Of a DNA stretch of 9,154 nt, positions 1-6,134 are shown piece by piece. The DNA is taken from assembly GCA_003153955.1 (NCBI GenBank), contig PMCB01000043.1:1-9154 (forward strand). Reading direction: 5' to 3'. Source of the DNA: Dehalococcoidia bacterium. Its GTDB lineage: Bacteria > Chloroflexota > Dehalococcoidia > Dehalococcoidales > Fen-1064. A program made the translations under genes and the position numbers. Each line of letters begins with the position of its first letter. The first letter of the stretch is position 1. Below the pieces are notes generated by a model. The model worked only from the letters and a program-made list of their open reading frames with translations. It searched no databases and was not told where the DNA came from.

Positions 1-10
1 ATTTCTGCAT
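1..10 (-). CDS. Possible start of a divergent gene, truncated by the left edge
   Basis: On the minus strand an ATG at 10-8 is followed by CAG AAA, giving Met-Gln-Lys before the window ends. It is preceded by a purine-rich AGGGGA at 16-21, five bases from the ATG, and by a very good extended -10 promoter at 33-41. The promoter, ribosome site and start codon are correctly ordered and spaced, which makes a real gene start plausible. Only three codons are visible, so no function can be assigned. The alternative is a chance ATG downstream of a promoter for an RNA or for a gene starting further left. Confidence 0.4.
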
Positions 11-32
11 TTTAATCCCCTGCCGTGTGCTA

Positions 33-61
33 ATTATAACAGTTGCCTCGGTAATCGTAAA
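33..61 (-). promoter_or_regulatory. Leftward sigma70-type promoter with extended -10
   Basis: Reading the minus strand, TGTTATAAT at 41-33 matches the extended -10 consensus exactly (TG, one base, TATAAT). A TTTACG at 61-56, 17 bases upstream, matches the -35 consensus at four of six positions. Transcription would begin near position 26 and run out of the left edge, just ahead of the ATG at 10. This is the best promoter match in the intergenic region. It implies that mgtA and the gene to its left are transcribed divergently. Confidence 0.55.
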
Positions 62-89
62 CGTAAGTGAATTGAGCCCAAAGACATTA

Positions 90-118
90 TTGAAAAATAC
101 CTCATGTTTTGGTTTAAA
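90..118 (+). promoter_or_regulatory. Candidate mgtA promoter
   Basis: TTGAAA at 90-95 and TTTAAA at 113-118 are separated by 17 bases, giving reasonable -35 and weak -10 elements. The start site would be near 125, leaving a leader of about 95 bases before mgtA. A second, weaker possibility is TTGTTT at 137-142 with TTAAAC at 160-165. The whole stretch is A/T-rich, so chance matches are likely. Confidence 0.35.
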
Positions 119-219
119 AATATTTCTAAAAAAAGGTTGTTTCATGCGAGAACAAAGGATTAAACTAATATATACGAATTAAATCAGGCCAAAATGAACT
201 AAATTGAAAGAGTCGGATA

Positions 220-2919
220 ATGGCAAACAAACAAAATAAACAGCAACTGGCAAACACCCCGGAAGCCATCAATGCAGCAGAAATGCTGACCCTTCCAACG
301 GATGAATTCCTGACTAAAATGGAAACTTCTGTTACCGGACTCAGCGGCGAAGAAGCGGCCAAACGGCTGGAAATGTATGGCACGAACGAAGTTGCGCGGG
401 GTAAAAAACGCTCCGGCATCATCGAATTTTTAATGCATTTCCGGAGTCCTGTCACACTTATTTTGATTATTTCCGCGATTGCTTCCGGCTTTTTAGGCGA
501 CCCCCGGACCGCAGCGATTATTTTAATCATCGTCTTCGTCAGTGTCATCCTGGACTTTACCCAGGAGTACCGGGCGGGGAAAGCCGCCGAAGCCCTGGCG
601 AAAAGAGTCGCCACCACGGCCACAGTGTCCAGAGACGGAACTAAACAGGATATTGCCATCTCCGGGCTGGTACCCGGCGACGTAATCCAACTGACAGCCG
701 GCGATATTGCCCCGGCGGATGCCAGAATCATCACCGCCAAAGACTTTTTCATCGATCAGTCGGCCTTAACCGGGGAATCATTTCCGGTGGAAAAAACCAT
801 CGACCCGATCACCGAAAAAACCGACAGCACCAAATGGAATAATTATCTATTTATGGGCACATCCGTAACGGCTGGTTCGGCGACCGCCGTAATTGTAAAA
901 ACCGGCAGCGCTACCGAATACGGTGAAATCGCCAAGAAAAGCGCGGAAAGAAAACCGGAAACCGAATTTGAAACAGGGTTGAGAAAATTCGGGTATTTGA
1001 TCATGCAGGTTACATTTATCCTAATTATCGCGGTATTCTTTATCAACGGCGTCTTTAACAATCAAAAGCATACAATCATGGAATCATTGCTTTTTTCCGT
1101 GGCGCTGGCCGTCGGTTTAACGCCAGGACTGCTGCCCGTCATCCTTTCCATTAATCTTTCCCGCGGCGCCACGGCAATGGCCAAGAAAGGGGTCATTGTC
1201 AAACGGCTGGCAGCAATCCAGAATTTCGGCAGTATGGACGTTTTGTGTTCAGATAAAACCGGCACGTTAACAGAAAACAGAGTAGAAGTTATCCGGCATG
1301 TCGATTTAGAGGATAAAGAATCAGACAAGGTCTTCCTTCTATCCATACTCAACAGCCGCTTCCAAACCGGGCTGCGCAGCCCGATGGATGAAGCCATTCT
1401 CAAACATGAGGAAGTAAATACCGACCAGTATCAGAAAGTCGATGAAATCCCGTTTGATTTCATTCGAAAGCGGCTTTCCGTGGTAGTAAAAAATAATCAA
1501 GAGAATATTATAGTTACCAAAGGCGCTCCCGAAGAAGTCGCAAAAATAGCGACGCAGTATGAGTTGGGCGGAGAAGTCCATGAACTGACCGCGGAAAGTA
1601 AAAAGCTGATCGACAAGGAGCACCGGTCATTGAGCAACCAGGGATTCCGCGTCCTGGGCGTCGCTTACCGCAAAGCAGAGACCAAAGCGGCTTATGCAGT
1701 AGCCGATGAAAACAACATGACTTTTATCGGCTTTATCGCTTTTACCGACCCGATTAAGGCGACTGCAGGAGAATCGCTGGAGTTATTGAGAAAGGCCGGT
1801 ATCAAACTTAAGATTTTAACGGGTGACAATGAAATTGTCGCCGGAAAAGTCTGCGACCAACTCGGGTTCCAGGTTTACCAGTACCGCCGCGGCCGTAAGT
1901 TCGACGCACAAACGGGGACAGTCACGCGCACCAATGAAATCGAGCCGATTAACATCGTGCAGAGCAGCGAAATTGAAAATATCGATGACTTAGCCCTGGC
2001 CAGAATCGTAGAGAAAGCTGATATCTTCACCCGCGTTAATCCGGCCCAGAAAAACCGGATTATGACCGCATTAAAGGCCAACGGGCATGTGGTGGGTTAC
2101 ATAGGCGACGGTATTAACGACACGCCATCGATGAAAGTTGCCGATGTCAGCATCTCGGTGATGAATGCCGTGGATATCGCCAAAGAATCGGCAGATATCA
2201 TTCTGATGAAAAATGATTTGAAAGTCATAACCGACGGTGTGATTGAAGGCCGGAAAACCTTCGGCAATACTATTAAATATATCCAGATGGCAATCAGTTC
2301 CAATTTCGGGAACATGTTCAGCGCGGCCGGGGCATCGATATTTTTGCCGTTCCTCCCGATGATTCCTATCCAGTTGTTATTGAATAATTTACTTTATTCG
2401 TTCGCGCAACTGGCTCTCCCCATTGATAACGTAGATGAGACTTATGTCCAAAAACCACAGCGACTGCGGACTTCTTTCATCAGGAATTACATGATTGCCT
2501 TCGGACCGATCAGTTCGATTTTTGATTTTGCCACCTTCGGGGTAATGATCCTATTCTTCCACGCCTATTCCAACCCATCTTTATTTCAGACTGCCTGGTT
2601 CATAGAATCACTGTTCACTCAAACGCTGGTGATATTTGTCATCCGCACACGGACGATACCCTTCTTCCGGAGTAAACCGAACAAATGGCTGACAATCAAT
2701 ATCATGGGGATTCTAGCCCTGGCGTTGCTAATACCTTATACTCCGCTGGGTAAGATTTTCAATTTCGTGCCGCTGCCGTTGAGCTTCCTGCTGCTGCTGG
2801 TAGGCTTTATCGTGGTCTATCTCTTCCTGGTGGAAATGATGAAAATTTGGTTTTATAAACATAACAGTGAGCCGGTTAAATTTATCACGACGCCCCGTTC
2901 CGTGAAAAGCGGAAGTTAA
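220..2919 (+). CDS. mgtA: Mg2+-importing P-type ATPase (MgtA/MgtB, type IIIB)
   Basis: This is an inner-membrane ATP-driven pump expected to import Mg2+. Its 899 residues match the family's usual length of about 900. The A-domain loop TGES is at 184-187. The M4 signature TPGLLP (301-306) lies before the phosphorylation motif DKTGTLT (345-351, Asp345 phosphorylated). The N domain has the MgtA-like IPFDF segment, followed by TGDN at 534-537 and the hinge GDGIND at 629-634. About ten membrane helices are visible: two pairs before the catalytic core and six C-terminal. The segment from about 690 to 760 (NTIKYIQM, SSNFGNMFS, LPIDN, QKPQR) is MgtA-type rather than Ca2+-type. The ATG is preceded by GAAAGAG at 206-212, seven bases away. 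It converges on corA, another Mg2+ transporter. A basic insert near 553-577 seems absent from enterobacterial MgtA as I remember it. Confidence 0.95.
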   Translation: MANKQNKQQLANTPEAINAAEMLTLPTDEFLTKMETSVTGLSGEEAAKRLEMYGTNEVARGKKRSGIIEFLMHFRSPVTLILIISAIASGFLGDPRTAAIILIIVFVSVILDFTQEYRAGKAAEALAKRVATTATVSRDGTKQDIAISGLVPGDVIQLTAGDIAPADARIITAKDFFIDQSALTGESFPVEKTIDPITEKTDSTKWNNYLFMGTSVTAGSATAVIVKTGSATEYGEIAKKSAERKPETEFETGLRKFGYLIMQVTFILIIAVFFINGVFNNQKHTIMESLLFSVALAVGLTPGLLPVILSINLSRGATAMAKKGVIVKRLAAIQNFGSMDVLCSDKTGTLTENRVEVIRHVDLEDKESDKVFLLSILNSRFQTGLRSPMDEAILKHEEVNTDQYQKVDEIPFDFIRKRLSVVVKNNQENIIVTKGAPEEVAKIATQYELGGEVHELTAESKKLIDKEHRSLSNQGFRVLGVAYRKAETKAAYAVADENNMTFIGFIAFTDPIKATAGESLELLRKAGIKLKILTGDNEIVAGKVCDQLGFQVYQYRRGRKFDAQTGTVTRTNEIEPINIVQSSEIENIDDLALARIVEKADIFTRVNPAQKNRIMTALKANGHVVGYIGDGINDTPSMKVADVSISVMNAVDIAKESADIILMKNDLKVITDGVIEGRKTFGNTIKYIQMAISSNFGNMFSAAGASIFLPFLPMIPIQLLLNNLLYSFAQLALPIDNVDETYVQKPQRLRTSFIRNYMIAFGPISSIFDFATFGVMILFFHAYSNPSLFQTAWFIESLFTQTLVIFVIRTRTIPFFRSKPNKWLTINIMGILALALLIPYTPLGKIFNFVPLPLSFLLLLVGFIVVYLFLVEMMKIWFYKHNSEPVKFITTPRSVKSGS

Positions 2920-2950
2920 CAACCGGTGACGTAAATTCGTATAAAAACAA

Positions 2951-2985
2951 GAAGGCCTGCTTTAAAAAGCAGGCCTTTCTTTTAT
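2951..2985. terminator. Bidirectional intrinsic terminator between mgtA and corA
   Basis: A perfect 9-bp GC-rich stem pairs AAGGCCTGC (2952-2960) with GCAGGCCTT (2969-2977) across an A/T-rich loop. On the plus strand it is followed by TTTCTTTTATT, ending mgtA 32 bases after its stop codon. On the minus strand it is followed by CTTGTTTTTAT (2950-2940), ending corA 34 bases after its stop. One hairpin therefore serves both converging genes. Confidence 0.93.
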
Positions 2986-3011
2986 TACGCACGATAACTA
3001 ATAACCAGATA

Positions 3012-3968
3012 TTAAATCAGGTGTTTGCGGCGCAGGAAAGCAATGACCCCGCCGGAGAAAACCACAAAAATGGCGATTAAGCCGAGATATATTCCGGTGC
3101 TTTCTTTAGTAACCGAGCCGAAGAACGTAATATACATGCCGTAGAGACCAAAGACAATGACCAGCGGCAATAATATCGCCAGCATGACTTCCAAAACACG
3201 TATGCCCCGGTTGGCCCGGTAACTGCTGAGCAGATAATCCGCGTCTTTATAAACTTCAATGATATCGGTGGTTTCATCAAGGGTTTCGCAGATTTTATTC
3301 ATATGGTCCATCAGGTCACTGAAATAGACCGTCAAATCTATTTTACTAAAGCGTTTGATTTTCTTTTCCAGTTCGGTCAATAATGTGCGGGTGGGGAACA
3401 TCACGCGGCGCTGGGTAATGATATCCCGGCGCAATGAGCTTAATTCCTGAGCCGCTTCGACGCCAACATTGAAAACATTATCTTCGATGGCATCGGTCAG
3501 ATTCATGATTTTATCGAGCACCGGGAAGTAAGAATCCAGCGCACGATCAAGTATCTGGTAGAGCAGGTAACCGGAACCCTGACTGAAATATTCATTCCGG
3601 TCGTCTTCGTTGAGCTCGCATTCATGAAAAAATTCGTCCAATGCGGTGAGTTCGATGGGATGAAGCGTTACCAGATATTTATCGCCGAGAAATGCGGACC
3701 ACTGCTTCCTGATGCTGACTTTGGTGGCTTTGTTATATTTCAACAGGTGGAAAATGGCGAATATATAAGTGGGATATTCTTCAACTTTGGAAAGCTGCCT
3801 GAGGCTCAACGCATCCTCGATATCCATCGGGTGGAAATTGTATTTTTCGGTTAGATATTTGGTGATATCTTCGGTGGGGTCGGTAATGTCGACCCAGGTT
3901 AAATCGCCGAAGGTAATGGTTTTGATGTTTAACTGTTTTTTTTCCGGAGTATTCGCAGATACAGCCAT
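3012..3968 (-). CDS. corA: CorA-family divalent cation channel with a GMY motif in place of GMN
   Basis: CorA proteins are pentameric inner-membrane channels for Mg2+ (also Co2+, Ni2+), with a large cytosolic domain and two C-terminal helices. This 318-residue protein has that plan: alpha/beta domain to about 150, a long helical stalk (about 150-255), then TM1 (about 257-279) and TM2 (about 293-312), ending in the basic tail LRRKH. The stretch before TM1, with Asn253, is family-like. The odd point is the end of TM1. The near-invariant YGMN reads YGMY (277-279), and the loop after it lacks the usual MPEL-type acidic residues. Tyr279 is TAT, one base from Asn AAT. The ATG has GGGAGA at 3976-3981, seven bases upstream. 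The family call is firm; Mg2+ as substrate is inferred. It lies downstream of the glycosylase gene on the same strand, with its own likely promoter. Confidence 0.9.
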   Translation of the reverse strand: MAVSANTPEKKQLNIKTITFGDLTWVDITDPTEDITKYLTEKYNFHPMDIEDALSLRQLSKVEEYPTYIFAIFHLLKYNKATKVSIRKQWSAFLGDKYLVTLHPIELTALDEFFHECELNEDDRNEYFSQGSGYLLYQILDRALDSYFPVLDKIMNLTDAIEDNVFNVGVEAAQELSSLRRDIITQRRVMFPTRTLLTELEKKIKRFSKIDLTVYFSDLMDHMNKICETLDETTDIIEVYKDADYLLSSYRANRGIRVLEVMLAILLPLVIVFGLYGMYITFFGSVTKESTGIYLGLIAIFVVFSGGVIAFLRRKHLI

Positions 3969-3996
3969 TTTAAATTCTCCCGATTATTACATTAAC

Positions 3997-4025
3997 ATTT
4001 TAGCACAAAGACCATATGACTTAAC
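3997..4025 (-). promoter_or_regulatory. Candidate corA promoter, extended -10
   Basis: On the minus strand TGCTAAAAT (4005-3997) is an extended -10 element with five of six core matches. The -35 position (4025-4020, GTTAAG) is poor, which is usual for extended -10 promoters. Transcription would start near 3990, leaving a leader of about 22 bases before the corA ATG. An inverted repeat at 4022-4048 overlaps the -35 position, so corA may be regulated independently of the upstream genes. Confidence 0.45.
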
Positions 4026-4048
4026 AGGACTATTTATTGTACCTGTTA
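4022..4048. repeat. Inverted repeat upstream of corA, operator-like
   Basis: TAACAGG at 4022-4028 and its exact complement CCTGTTA at 4042-4048 flank a 13-base A/T-rich centre. With one base looped out, the match extends inward by AC/GT. It lies between the glycosylase stop codon (4053-4051) and the corA -10 element and covers the -35 position. No U-run follows on either strand, so a transcription-factor site fits better than a terminator. The factor is unknown. Confidence 0.4.
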
Positions 4049-4050
4049 TA

Positions 4051-4710
4051 TTATGACCGGGACTTGCAGATTTCCCGTATGCAGCAGTTATCACAGATTG
4101 GCTGTTTGCGGCAGGCTTCTTTCCCATGGCGGACCAGCAATGCATGGTATTCGTTGAACAATTTAGTATTTTGAGGCAGGTTACCGGTGAAAAATATTTG
4201 CCAGTCATTATAGGTATCATTATCCGGTTTTAAGTCGAGCCGGCTGAAAATACGGCGGGTGTAAGCATCGATAACAAACACCGGTTTTTTGCCGGCATAA
4301 AGCAGAATAGAATCAGCGGTTTCCGGTCCGATGCCGTGAACATCTAAAAGCTGCCGGCGCAGGAAATCTGTTTCCATGGCAAATAATGTGTTCAGATTAT
4401 CCCCGCAGGAGGCCCTTAACCAACGTACAAGGGCTTGCAGCTTAACAGCCTTGGCATTGTAGTATCCGGTCGGGTGGATAAGCTGAGCGAGCTCAGGGGT
4501 AGGGATTTGCCGCAGCGCAGCAGAAGACATTACTCCGGCGGTTTTAAGATTTATGATGGCTTTTTCCACATTTTGCCAGGCGGCCGATTGAGTCAGGATA
4601 GCGCCGACCATTACCTCAAATGGACTGTCCCCGGGCCACCAATGCTGCGGGCCGCAATGCCGTAATAACAGGTCGTAAATTTTTAGCAAAGTCGCGTCAG
4701 TATTCTTCAA
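4051..4710 (-). CDS. Endonuclease III-related HhH-GPD DNA glycosylase (COG2231/MagIII-like)
   Basis: This is a base-excision repair glycosylase of the helix-hairpin-helix GPD superfamily, here 219 residues. The N-terminal segment with HWWPGDSPFEVMVGAILTQ (about 23-41) is typical of the endonuclease III-related group that includes Helicobacter MagIII, a 3-methyladenine glycosylase. The hairpin VHGIGPETAD is at 124-133 and the catalytic aspartate is Asp148 in VIDAYTRR. Where endonuclease III has its lyase lysine, this hairpin has glutamate, so a monofunctional glycosylase is expected. Four C-terminal cysteines (200, 206, 209, 215; spacing 5-2-5) look like an iron-sulfur site, against 6-2-5 in endonuclease III. 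The frame stays open to an ATG at 4821, but that extension lies inside trmO and does not resemble the family. I chose the TTG at 4710, which overlaps trmO by 14 bases and gives a family-like N terminus, though its ribosome site is weak. The substrate is not determinable. Confidence 0.85.
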   Translation of the reverse strand: MKNTDATLLKIYDLLLRHCGPQHWWPGDSPFEVMVGAILTQSAAWQNVEKAIINLKTAGVMSSAALRQIPTPELAQLIHPTGYYNAKAVKLQALVRWLRASCGDNLNTLFAMETDFLRRQLLDVHGIGPETADSILLYAGKKPVFVIDAYTRRIFSRLDLKPDNDTYNDWQIFFTGNLPQNTKLFNEYHALLVRHGKEACRKQPICDNCCIREICKSRS

Positions 4711-5161
4711 TTTTGACCCAATCCGGAACGGTAGCGCCCGCGGCGGAATCATAACCCGGGATGTACGGTTTGATGTCCAGTACAATGGAGCCGTCGATGG
4801 CGTCCAAACCCTGAACATCAAGAATATTGCCCCGGCGAGATAACAAGCGGACGGTTGATTTGCCGATGGGATTCGGGCGCTTTGGGGTCCTAACCGCGAA
4901 TAAACCCTGCAAAGGTACGTTCTGATTACCCATGGGATACGTTTTCAGGTTGTTTTTATCAAAAACGGCGCGGTGCAGCCAGTAGAGGACAATGATATGG
5001 GAAAACCCTTCCAGACCTTCCAAAGCTTTGGTCAAATCGGGATTGATTTCGATACTGGCCCTGATTTTCTTCAGGTCCAGGCGGGCTGAAGTCGGCTCTT
5101 TGAAGTCACTGTGGACAACGCCGATGGGTTGCAGTGTTATTGGCGAAGACCGGTTCAACAT
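4697..5161 (-). CDS. trmO: TrmO/TsaA-type tRNA methyltransferase (short, single-domain form)
   Basis: Members of this family (YaeB/TsaA/VirR) use S-adenosylmethionine to methylate N6 of t6A37 in certain tRNAs, tuning threonine codon decoding in the cytoplasm. The 154 residues carry the domain's motifs in order: IGVVHS (13-18), GLEGFSH (49-55), FAVRTPKRPNPIG (88-100) and LDIKPYIPGYD (128-138). E. coli TrmO has an extra C-terminal domain of some 80 residues that is absent here, as in many archaeal and other bacterial members, so the exact tRNA substrate is inferred. The ATG at 5161 has a strong GGGAGGG at 5168-5174, six bases upstream. Its end overlaps the glycosylase gene, suggesting cotranscription. 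No convincing promoter sits directly in front, so it may depend on readthrough of the hairpin at 5193-5222. Confidence 0.87.
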   Translation of the reverse strand: MLNRSSPITLQPIGVVHSDFKEPTSARLDLKKIRASIEINPDLTKALEGLEGFSHIIVLYWLHRAVFDKNNLKTYPMGNQNVPLQGLFAVRTPKRPNPIGKSTVRLLSRRGNILDVQGLDAIDGSIVLDIKPYIPGYDSAAGATVPDWVKIEEY

Positions 5162-5185
5162 TTACAGCCCTCCCAAAAGGTCGAT

Positions 5186-5222
5186 AGAACAACAGATTCT
5201 CACTGTTGCCAGTGAGAATCTG
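5186..5222 (-). terminator. Hairpin terminator or attenuator after rpsI
   Basis: CAGATTCTCACTG (5193-5205) and its exact complement (5210-5222) form a 13-bp perfect stem with a 4-base loop, 28 bases past the rpsI stop. On the minus strand the stem is followed by TTGTTCT, a modest U-rich tail. It probably ends the ribosomal operon, perhaps only partially, since trmO follows without an obvious promoter. Confidence 0.75.
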
Positions 5223-5250
5223 CAAAGTATCATCAAATATTGGGGATGGT

Positions 5251-5646
5251 TTAACGCTTGGTATATTGCGGCGCCTTGCGGGCTTTTCTCAAACCGGCTT
5301 TCTTCCGCTCTTTGGCTCTGGGATCACGGGTCAGTAGACCATTCCGTTTGAGCTTGAGTCTGTTCTCCGCATTGGCCTTTAATAATGCGCGGGCGATACC
5401 CATACCAATAGCCCCGGCCTGCCCTGAGGTGCCGCCGCCGACAGTAGTAACCACAACATTAAATTTACCGAGATTCTCGGTAACGATTAACGGTTTGGTC
5501 ACCATGCTGCGGTGTTCAATACGAGTCAACAGTTCCTCATAAGGTATACCGTTGATGACAATTGCCCCTCTGCCGGGCATTATCTTGACACGGGCTATCG
5601 CCGTCTTGCGTCTTCCCGTCCCGTAAAAATAAGCCTGATCCTCCAA
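5251..5646 (-). CDS. rpsI: 30S ribosomal protein S9 (uS9)
   Basis: S9 is a head protein of the small ribosomal subunit whose C-terminal tail reaches the P-site tRNA. The 131 residues include the N-terminal YFYGTGRRKTAIARV (6-20), the GGGTSGQAGAIGMGIARALL core (about 71-90) and a conserved ending in ARKAPQYTKR with the terminal KR intact. The length is normal for the family. The start codon is TTG at 5646: no ATG or GTG lies between it and the conserved core, and a GGGAGG at 5652-5657 sits five bases upstream. It follows rplM by 38 bases, the usual L13-S9 pair, and is the last ribosomal gene before the hairpin at 5193-5222. Confidence 0.97.
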   Translation of the reverse strand: MEDQAYFYGTGRRKTAIARVKIMPGRGAIVINGIPYEELLTRIEHRSMVTKPLIVTENLGKFNVVVTTVGGGTSGQAGAIGMGIARALLKANAENRLKLKRNGLLTRDPRAKERKKAGLRKARKAPQYTKR

Positions 5647-5651
5647 GGAAA

Positions 5652-5657
5652 CCTCCC
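5652..5657 (-). promoter_or_regulatory. Shine-Dalgarno fixing the TTG start of rpsI
   Basis: GGGAGG on the minus strand lies five bases before TTG at 5646. It supports that rare start codon, since the frame offers no other start upstream of the conserved S9 N terminus. Confidence 0.8.
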
Positions 5658-5684
5658 TTTATCTCTGAAGACAAATCTAAAATA

Positions 5685-6134
5685 TTATTTTTCCGGTGAA
5701 GCTTCCGCTTTAGCCGCAGGCGCTTTTGCTTTTGCCTGGGGGATACGGGCCTCACCCTTATAAACCCTGAGCCGCTTCATCATTTTAGCATTCAAATGAT
5801 TCTTGGGCAACATGCCCTTGACAGCGTGTTCAATGACCCTTTCCGGATAAGTTTCCATCAGTTTTTCCAGACTGACAGTTTTTAATCCGCCGGGATAACC
5901 GGAATGACTGTGGTACATTTTCTGCCCTGTTTTGTTTCCGGTAACCTGGATTTTAGCAGCATTTGTCACGACGACAAAATCGCCTACATCCGCATTACGG
6001 GCGAACAATGGCTTGTGTTTACCCATCAGCAAATTGGCAGCGCGGGCAGCCAGTTTGCCTAATACCTCATCCGAGGCATCGATTGTATGCCATTCTCTTT
6101 TGATATCACTTGCTTTGACTGTAACCGTTTTCAT
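5685..6134 (-). CDS. rplM: 50S ribosomal protein L13 (uL13)
   Basis: L13 is an early-assembly protein of the large ribosomal subunit. The 149 residues contain the expected blocks: WHTIDASDEVLGKLAARAANLLMGKHKP (about 15-42), FARNADVGDFVVVTNA, the HSHSGYPGG loop, and the MLPKN...KRLRVYKG region near 115-134. A C-terminal tail of roughly 20 Ala/Lys/Glu-rich residues (KAKAPAAKAEASPEK) extends past the conserved end; such low-complexity tails vary between species. The ATG at 6134 overlaps the truA stop as ATGA, with GAGGAA at 6143-6148 eight bases upstream inside truA, which indicates translational coupling. It is followed by rpsI, its usual partner. Confidence 0.97.
   Translation of the reverse strand: MKTVTVKASDIKREWHTIDASDEVLGKLAARAANLLMGKHKPLFARNADVGDFVVVTNAAKIQVTGNKTGQKMYHSHSGYPGGLKTVSLEKLMETYPERVIEHAVKGMLPKNHLNAKMMKRLRVYKGEARIPQAKAKAPAAKAEASPEK

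Noticed and set aside
119..219. Mg2+ riboswitch (M-box or enterobacterial mgtA leader) before mgtA
   Set aside because: The leader is only about 95 bases from the likely promoter and has no long stems or terminator hairpin; the best pairing is a 5-bp TTGTT/AACAA (137-141 with 151-155).
165..752. 195-residue open frame on the minus strand over the start of mgtA
   Set aside because: It lies antisense to the well-supported mgtA coding sequence, has no recognisable domain and no ribosome site worth noting. It is a frame shadow, as are the other antisense frames in this window.
4022..4048. Inverted repeat read as a terminator for the glycosylase gene
   Set aside because: The 7-bp stem is only moderately GC-rich, has a 13-base loop and is not followed by a U-run on the minus strand, so I list it as an operator-like repeat instead.
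4711..4821. 37-residue N-terminal extension of the glycosylase frame to an ATG at 4821
   Set aside because: This stretch is fully inside trmO, encodes a composition unlike the family N terminus, and the family-like sequence begins at about 4710.
5677..5691. A/T palindrome (AAAATATTATTTT) around the rplM stop codon as a regulatory element or terminator
   Set aside because: It is short, pure A/T and overlaps coding sequence end; such runs occur by chance and it lacks a GC stem.
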